64,000 bases of DNA, taken from assembly GCA_905197685.1 (NCBI GenBank), contig CAJJZS010000002.1, positions 207,026-271,025 of the forward strand. Direction: 5' to 3'. Source of the stretch: an uncultured Oscillospiraceae bacterium. Its GTDB lineage: Bacteria > Bacillota > Clostridia > Oscillospirales > Ruminococcaceae. Shown piece after piece: positions 60,158-64,000 of this stretch. The notes below the pieces were generated by a model. The model was not told the DNA's origin, did not search any database, and saw only the letters and a program-made list of their open reading frames with translations. The translations under genes were made by a program, and so were the position numbers. How positions within the stretch are numbered: position 1 is the first letter of the stretch; the number at the start of each line of letters is the position of its first letter.

Positions 60158-60829
60158 ATGGATCTTTCCCCTGCCTTGCAATCCCAAATCGCACAGCTTG
60201 GCGCCTGCTACGGCGCCACAAAAATTGTTTTGTTTGGTTCCCGCGCACGGGGGGATAACCATCCCCGCAGCGACATTGACCTTGCAAATTATGGGATGCC
60301 CGAAAAAAATCAGCCTTCCTTTTACTTTGCCGTCGAGGAAGATTTGCAAACTCTCTTAAAGTTTGATCTGGTTCACATCACGCAGCACACCGGTCCTGCG
60401 CTGCTGCAAAATATTCAAAAGGATGGTGTTACCATTATGGAATCCTACTCTGAAAAACTGAAAAATTTTGAAAAAGCCCTTACTCGCCTGAAAGAATCCA
60501 TCGAAGAATACAATCAAATCCACAGCGACACGGTGCGCGATGGAATTATTCAACGCTTTAAGTTTACCTGCGAACTCAGCTGGAAAACAACGCGCGAGTT
60601 TTTACTGGATCAGGGATACTCCGAAATCAACAGTCCAAAAGCGGTTATGCGGGAAGCCTATTCCTACGGGTTAATCAAGAATGATCAGGAATGGATTCGT
60701 CTTCTTAATGACCGAAATCTGACCGCGCACCTCTATGACGAAAAGGTTGCAGATGAAATTTATCACCGCATTGTTTCCCATCATATCGGATGCTTTATCC
60801 AACTTTTTGAACAATTAAAAAACAACTAA
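60158..60829 (+). CDS. Fused minimal nucleotidyltransferase - HI0074-type HEPN protein
   Basis: Residues 1 to about 95 are a minimal nucleotidyltransferase with IVLFGSRARGDNHPRSDIDL (GS...DxD) and a third acidic strand LLKFDLVHI. Residues about 100-223 are a helical domain of the HI0074 'nucleotidyltransferase substrate-binding' family, with RDGIIQRFKFTCELSWKTTR-type helices (IIQRFKFTCELSWK) and RNLTAHLYDE, a HEPN RX4-6H site. In most genomes these are two genes acting as an MNT-HEPN toxin-antitoxin pair, where the transferase modifies the HEPN RNase. Here they form one polypeptide. AAGGA lies 8 nt before the ATG. Confidence 0.85.
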   Translation: MDLSPALQSQIAQLGACYGATKIVLFGSRARGDNHPRSDIDLANYGMPEKNQPSFYFAVEEDLQTLLKFDLVHITQHTGPALLQNIQKDGVTIMESYSEKLKNFEKALTRLKESIEEYNQIHSDTVRDGIIQRFKFTCELSWKTTREFLLDQGYSEINSPKAVMREAYSYGLIKNDQEWIRLLNDRNLTAHLYDEKVADEIYHRIVSHHIGCFIQLFEQLKNN

Positions 60830-60855
60830 AACAAAAAACTCCCTTCCGATTTGTG

Positions 60856-60890
60856 CGCGCAGGGCGGACGGTAACGCCTGCCTTTTTCCT
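60856..60890 (+). terminator. Probable terminator of the nucleotidyltransferase-HEPN gene
   Basis: GCAGGGCG/CGCCTGC hairpin followed by CTTTTT. Confidence 0.55.
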
Positions 60891-60942
60891 CCGGTTTGTT
60901 TTTAAAAAACGGCTTTGTTCTGCGGTTTTTTTAATACAAAAA

Positions 60943-60976
60943 GAAAAAAGCGACCTGCGTTTTGCAAGTCGCTTTT
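60943..60976 (-). terminator. Terminator of the split tRNA-Lys gene
   Basis: On the minus strand AAAAGCGACTTGC/GCAGGTCGCTTTT, directly after the tRNA CCA end. Confidence 0.8.
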
Positions 60977-61023
60977 GGTGACCTATCGGAGACTCGAACT
61001 CCGGACACCCTGATTAAAAGTCA
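60976..61023 (-). other. tRNA-Lys(TTT) 3' fragment: prophage attachment site (attR/attL)
   Basis: The minus strand reads TGACTTTTAATCAGGG, then the T-arm GGAGTTCGAGTCTCC and GATAGGTCACCA. This is the 3' half of a tRNA-Lys from the anticodon stem to the encoded CCA, followed by its terminator. The 5' half is missing: beyond 61021 the anticodon stem loses its Watson-Crick partners. This is the usual scar of phage integration into a tRNA 3' end. The complete tRNA should lie at the far end of the prophage, beyond base 64000. Confidence 0.8.
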
Positions 61024-61033
61024 AAGTGATAAG

Positions 61034-61276
61034 TCAAAATAAAAGTTCCGTTTCATTCCGTATCATTCTTAAAATCGCATAATCATGCTGTTTTTTAAGA
61101 ATCGTTTCTGAAAAATTCTTTTTTAAAGCTGTTAAAACTTGCCCGTTTGTCGTCAAAGTGTCGTCGAAAATGCGGTGATTTACAAATTTACGGCATTTTT
61201 TACAGACTTGTAATCCTGCAAAAATCAGAAAATCCACCACCAAAAACACCATCAAATTAAAGATAAAATCTATCAT
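61034..61276 (-). CDS. Small hypothetical membrane protein at the prophage end
   Basis: The 80-aa frame begins with a hydrophobic helix (IFNLMVFLVVDFLIFAGL), then a Cys pair (QVCKKCRKF) and a charged tail. It lacks a clear ribosome-binding site and ends next to the attachment site. I recognise no family; it may be a prophage gene or chance. Confidence 0.35.
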   Translation of the reverse strand: MIDFIFNLMVFLVVDFLIFAGLQVCKKCRKFVNHRIFDDTLTTNGQVLTALKKNFSETILKKQHDYAILRMIRNETELLF

Positions 61277-61458
61277 TTCAAAGCAACGCCCGCCCCCAAA
61301 GAGGAGGCGGGGTGTTTTATTTCATATAATGTTGATATTTACTTTACTATGCTTTATAATATAATACATAGTTTGACACATTTTTGAGGACATTTTGCAT
61401 ATACTAATATTGGCTTTTATTTGTAGCTTTTTTAGAGTATAAAAATGCGTACTGTCTA

Positions 61459-61486
61459 TTGACAATAGAACTTTTTATGCTATAAT
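61459..61486 (+). promoter_or_regulatory. Promoter of the leader RNA and abi gene
   Basis: Consensus TTGACA (61459-61464), 16 nt, TGCTATAAT with the hexamer at 61481-61486. Confidence 0.78.
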
Positions 61487-61492
61487 TAAGTT

Positions 61493-61548
61493 GATAATAA
61501 ATGCCAGTTTGTCCTCCGGTGTCCTTCGGGTCCGGGGGCTTTTTTATT
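61493..61548 (+). ncRNA. Short terminated leader / candidate ncRNA upstream of the Abi gene
   Basis: From the predicted start point at about 61493, transcription would meet CCTCCGG/CCGGGGG (61513-61519 and 61532-61538), capped by CC-TTCG-GG and followed by CTTTTTT. This is a full intrinsic terminator, ending before the GGAGGG ribosome-binding site at 61551. The promoter thus makes a free RNA of about 55 nt, with read-through needed for the protein. From memory, some AbiF/Abi_2-family proteins are partnered by an upstream ncRNA; whether this is one is inference. Confidence 0.6.
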
Positions 61549-61562
61549 TTGGAGGGAAAAAT

Positions 61563-62612
61563 ATGGCAGACAAAGAATATAAAACACATCAGGAATTACT
61601 CACGATTCTCCGTAATCGTGGAATGTCTATAGAAAAAAGCTATGATTCCCAAGTAATAGATATTTTAAAAAAAGAAAACTATTACAACGTTGTCAACGGT
61701 TATAAGGATTTATTTATTGTTTCATCGTCTACTTCTTCGTCAGAACAATTTAAAACAGGAACTACTTTTGATGAGGTCTATGCTCTTTACAATTTTGACC
61801 GTGATATCCGTCACATATATCTCAAATATCTTCTTCAAATTGAGAATACATTTAAAACTGTGCTCGCCCATGAGTTTTCTCATCTTTATGGTCATGACAA
61901 CTATTTAAAAATAGAAAATTTCTTCACTACTCCTTCCCCTGATAAAAAAGTATTAAAGAGAATCGCTAATTCAAATAATCTTGATATAACTAAAGATATA
62001 AATAAAATACAACACCTTAGTTCTGAAGAAAACATCAAAAATGTTATTAAACTGATTGGAGATATTCAGCAAGAAATAGCACGTCAAATGAGTAAACATC
62101 ATCATGCTGTCACCCACTATATGTCTGAATACGGTTACATTCCATTGTGGGTACTTGTAAATGTCCTTACTTTTGGGAAAATTACTACTTTTTATAAGCT
62201 CATGAAACCCTCCGATAAAATTCTTATTTCCAAGTTTTTTAATATTGATAAAGATGAATTCCACAAATACATGGAAATGCTTGGATTGGCTAGAAACAAG
62301 TGTGCTCACGATGAACGCTTTTTTGATATTCGTTTCAAGCAAAGAATACATACAAAAAGCATTTCAAAGTTTAATAATTTGAATATTCAAAGAGCTCCTG
62401 ATGGTTCCTATATTCATGGAACAAATGACGCATATGCAATCGCAATAATATTTGCATTATTGTTAAACAAAAAAGATTTAAGTGAGTTTATAAATTTCAT
62501 GAAAAATAGTTTTTTTAATTTACAAAAAGAACTGCATACAATTACTATTGATGATGTTAAAGAACATATGGGGTTTCCTTCTAAATGGGAAAACTTAATC
62601 CGGTTAAAATAA
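61563..62612 (+). CDS. Abi_2 (AbiD/AbiF) family abortive-infection protein
   Basis: The 349-aa protein shows the Abi_2 pattern: an N-terminal DNA/RNA-binding-like region (HQELLTILRNRGMSIEKSY), YALYNFDRDIRHIYLKYLLQIENTFKT, and a C-terminal HEPN helix with ARNKCAHDERFFDIR, the RX4H RNase motif. Such proteins stop phage growth by inactivating the cell, probably through RNA cleavage. It starts at the ATG at 61563 with GGAGGG 6 nt upstream; the frame from 61491 runs through the terminator. It lies between a prophage lysis module and the attachment site, a typical cargo position. Confidence 0.87.
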   Translation: MADKEYKTHQELLTILRNRGMSIEKSYDSQVIDILKKENYYNVVNGYKDLFIVSSSTSSSEQFKTGTTFDEVYALYNFDRDIRHIYLKYLLQIENTFKTVLAHEFSHLYGHDNYLKIENFFTTPSPDKKVLKRIANSNNLDITKDINKIQHLSSEENIKNVIKLIGDIQQEIARQMSKHHHAVTHYMSEYGYIPLWVLVNVLTFGKITTFYKLMKPSDKILISKFFNIDKDEFHKYMEMLGLARNKCAHDERFFDIRFKQRIHTKSISKFNNLNIQRAPDGSYIHGTNDAYAIAIIFALLLNKKDLSEFINFMKNSFFNLQKELHTITIDDVKEHMGFPSKWENLIRLK

Positions 62613-62726
62613 CCACACTCTATTTATTTAAATTTTTGTTTACAAAATCCACTAGGATGTAATGAGTGCCTGTAGATTACATCCAATAGTATTAAATGCG
62701 TTTGTTTTCCTTTTTATTGAAAGAAC

Positions 62727-62765
62727 CACCCTCTCCATAATATACAATGGAGAGGGCTTTTTTAC
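62727..62765 (+). terminator. Terminator downstream of the Abi gene
   Basis: CCCTCTCCAT/ATGGAGAGGG with T7. A second hairpin, GGATGTAAT/ATTACATCC (62655-62684), lies in the gap after the stop. Confidence 0.82.
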
Positions 62766-62783
62766 CTTTTGCTATTCTGCATT

Positions 62784-63101
62784 TTATCCTTTGATAATCC
62801 CCTGCTCAATCATCGTGAGCAGACAGCCTCCTATCGCTGCGCCCAATGCTGTGACGATTGCCCCGGCAAACTTTTCCCACCAGTGCAGCGGACGCTGCTC
62901 GATGGCGGATAGGCGTTCTTCCTGCCTGTCCAGTCGGTCATTGTTGATTTTCACAAGATTTTTAATTTCAATCGTGAGTTGTTTCAGGTCCTCGTTGCTT
63001 TCTTCCAACTGCTCCAACCGTTTTAAATCCCGGGCAAAGCGTTCGTTCTGCTTTTCCTGGCGTTCCAGGCAAAGCCTTTCCAAAACCGGTTCATTCGGCA
63101 T
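62784..63101 (-). CDS. Prophage coiled-coil membrane protein (XhlA/holin-like)
   Basis: The 105-aa product has an N-terminal coiled coil (RFARDLKRLEQLEESNEDLK; IEIKNLVKINNDRLDRQEER) and a C-terminal hydrophobic helix (FAGAIVTALGAAIGGCLLTM). This is the layout of XhlA-type proteins that cooperate with a holin and endolysin in lysis. It is the last gene of a minus-strand run with two small genes upstream. Confidence 0.65.
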   Translation of the reverse strand: MPNEPVLERLCLERQEKQNERFARDLKRLEQLEESNEDLKQLTIEIKNLVKINNDRLDRQEERLSAIEQRPLHWWEKFAGAIVTALGAAIGGCLLTMIEQGIIKG

Positions 63102-63109
63102 AGTATCGC

Positions 63110-63583
63110 CTACTTTCTGAAATAATCTTTAACAGATTCAACTGTACCGGTTACGTTCTCTTTAGTGTACGTAACTTCCAGCTTGAGGAACGGGGTCAGA
63201 TTTTTATCATCGTAGAACCAAGAATTTTTCTTGATTTTCTCGAAGTCGAAGGATTCTCTGCCGATGGTTTTGATTCCTTCAATATGCTTTTCAAAGTGAT
63301 CCTTTGCGTCGGCGCGGTCCAGAACGCAAGTCACATAATGACCCAATCTGTCGCCCACATGACCTTCGGTGCGGAACGGAACACAGCGGTTCTTTGCGCT
63401 CTCCTCGACTACCAGAACATAGTCGGGGGCTGCGTCGGCGATTGCGCAGAAGTTGAGGTTTCCCCGCTCCTTTACATTGTTGAAGTTGTTTTTTCTCAGT
63501 TCTGCGGCAATTTCCTTGCCGAGTTTGCAGTTTGTTTCGTTTACAATGATGACCTTTTTGTTGCCGTAAAATGCGTTTAACAT
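63110..63583 (-). CDS. Prophage protein of unknown function
   Basis: The 157-aa product has no signal peptide and an alpha/beta pattern (KKVIIVNETNCKLGKEIAAE; DYVLVVEESAKNR). Its size and position between two small membrane-protein genes of a lysis module suggest a phage origin, but I recognise no family. GAAAGGAAG lies before its ATG. It is separated by 8 nt from the downstream gene. Confidence 0.6.
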   Translation of the reverse strand: MLNAFYGNKKVIIVNETNCKLGKEIAAELRKNNFNNVKERGNLNFCAIADAAPDYVLVVEESAKNRCVPFRTEGHVGDRLGHYVTCVLDRADAKDHFEKHIEGIKTIGRESFDFEKIKKNSWFYDDKNLTPFLKLEVTYTKENVTGTVESVKDYFRK

Positions 63584-63610
63584 AAATTTACTTCCTTTCT
63601 TTTATAAAAA

Positions 63611-63922
63611 CTACTGATTGACAAATTTTCTGATATTCGGATTCTGCTGAATCTGCTCTTTCATCAGCTCCAACGCTTCATCGACCCAAAGCGAAAAGAC
63701 GCTGAATGAAACGAGGTACTTAATTGGCGGGAAGGCTTCGACCGCTAAATCGTAGACGTATCGCAATTTGAGCGCGCCTGTTCCGCTGCCCAAAAACTGC
63801 TCCGCCTGAGTGACCGCCCAGAGCAGCCATTCCTTGACGTTGCCTTTCATGCGGAGATAACCGATAAAAAGCAATAAAAGGAACGCTCCCACTGTGCAGA
63901 TGATTGTTACAATCTGGTTCAT
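63611..63922 (-). CDS. Small phage holin-like membrane protein
   Basis: The 103-aa product has one strong N-terminal hydrophobic helix (IICTVGAFLLLLFIGYL), followed by VKEWLLWAVTQAEQFLGSGTGALKLRYVYDL, of which AVTQAEQFLGSGTG resembles the LL-H/phi-holin family helix. The C-terminus is charged. Position just after a probable endolysin gene supports a holin role. AAAGGAGAG lies before the ATG. Confidence 0.6.
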   Translation of the reverse strand: MNQIVTIICTVGAFLLLLFIGYLRMKGNVKEWLLWAVTQAEQFLGSGTGALKLRYVYDLAVEAFPPIKYLVSFSVFSLWVDEALELMKEQIQQNPNIRKFVNQ

Positions 63923-63937
63923 CTTATCTCTCCTTTC

Positions 63938-64000
63938 TTAAAGTGTTGTCACAAACCCGCCGAAGCCTTTTTTCTTTAAATCATCGGCGGTTTTCTGCGC
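63938..64000 (-). CDS. C-terminus of a probable phage endolysin (partial)
   Basis: The last 20 codons read AQKTADDLKKKGFGGFVTTL and then stop. The AxxxADxLKKKGFxxxV pattern matches the SPOR/cell-wall-binding repeats found at the end of N-acetylmuramoyl-L-alanine amidases. The rest lies beyond the window. Assignment rests on these residues and the adjacent holin-like gene. Confidence 0.5.
   Translation of the reverse strand, partial: AQKTADDLKKKGFGGFVTTL

Overview
The window looks like a chromosomal segment of a spore-forming, low-to-mid GC member of the Clostridia, probably near the Oscillospiraceae/Ruminococcaceae. The evidence is an uninterrupted sigK with a pro-sequence, a YtaF-type sporulation membrane protein, strong Shine-Dalgarno sites, AdhE-type fermentation and a complete histidine-to-formiminoglutamate pathway. 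The family placement is inference. No rRNA operon or CRISPR array is present.

Layout. 0-15.7 kb is housekeeping: a J-domain protein (cut by the window edge), DUF5685, mntP, an EEP-family phosphodiesterase, a class B PBP, an arginase-family ureohydrolase, a macrodomain protein, a CoA-disulfide-reductase/rhodanese/siroheme-reductase fusion, a DUF2871 membrane protein, an XRE-TPR regulator, and adhE followed by a kinase-fold gene. 15.7-22.8 kb holds four tandem S41-type peptidase lipoproteins. They are divergent from a 54-aa secreted peptide whose 3' end overlaps a convergent HTH-TPR regulator of RRNPP type. A long palindrome lies between the peptidase promoter and the peptide gene. This is a strong candidate for an undescribed peptide-signalling module. 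22.9-28.9 kb has sigK, a TIM-barrel protein, a small coiled-coil membrane protein and an mgl sugar ABC operon. 29.4-36.4 kb is a five-gene hut operon (hutH-hutU-ftcD-hutI-fchA) with an unusual hairpin-repeat array inside it. 36.7-48.6 kb has ftsH, a Cys/Asn-rich putative spore protein, a clpC-like ATPase, a dnaD/transglutaminase/dnaC/nucleotidyltransferase operon, a PHP phosphoesterase and a gamma-carbonic-anhydrase-like gene.

48.6-54.5 kb holds ytaF, tRNA-Ser(GGA) with an odd tRNA-3'-end-like repeat array, a methyltransferase and a marR-MATE-MATE operon. From 54.6 kb the window becomes accessory: an AT-rich EcoRV-type restriction-modification cassette between direct repeats of about 110 bp, then proC and a methyltransferase, a hicAB toxin-antitoxin pair and a fused nucleotidyltransferase-HEPN protein. 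At about 60.98 kb a truncated tRNA-Lys 3' end marks the attachment site of a prophage that runs off the right edge. The prophage end carries an Abi_2/HEPN abortive-infection gene preceded by a short, independently terminated RNA, plus lysis-module genes and the C-terminus of a probable endolysin.

How it works together. The hut operon converts histidine to glutamate and puts the formimino carbon onto folate. The mgl operon imports a hexose and adhE disposes of reductant. The accessory right end concentrates four different defence or toxin-antitoxin systems in under 8 kb.
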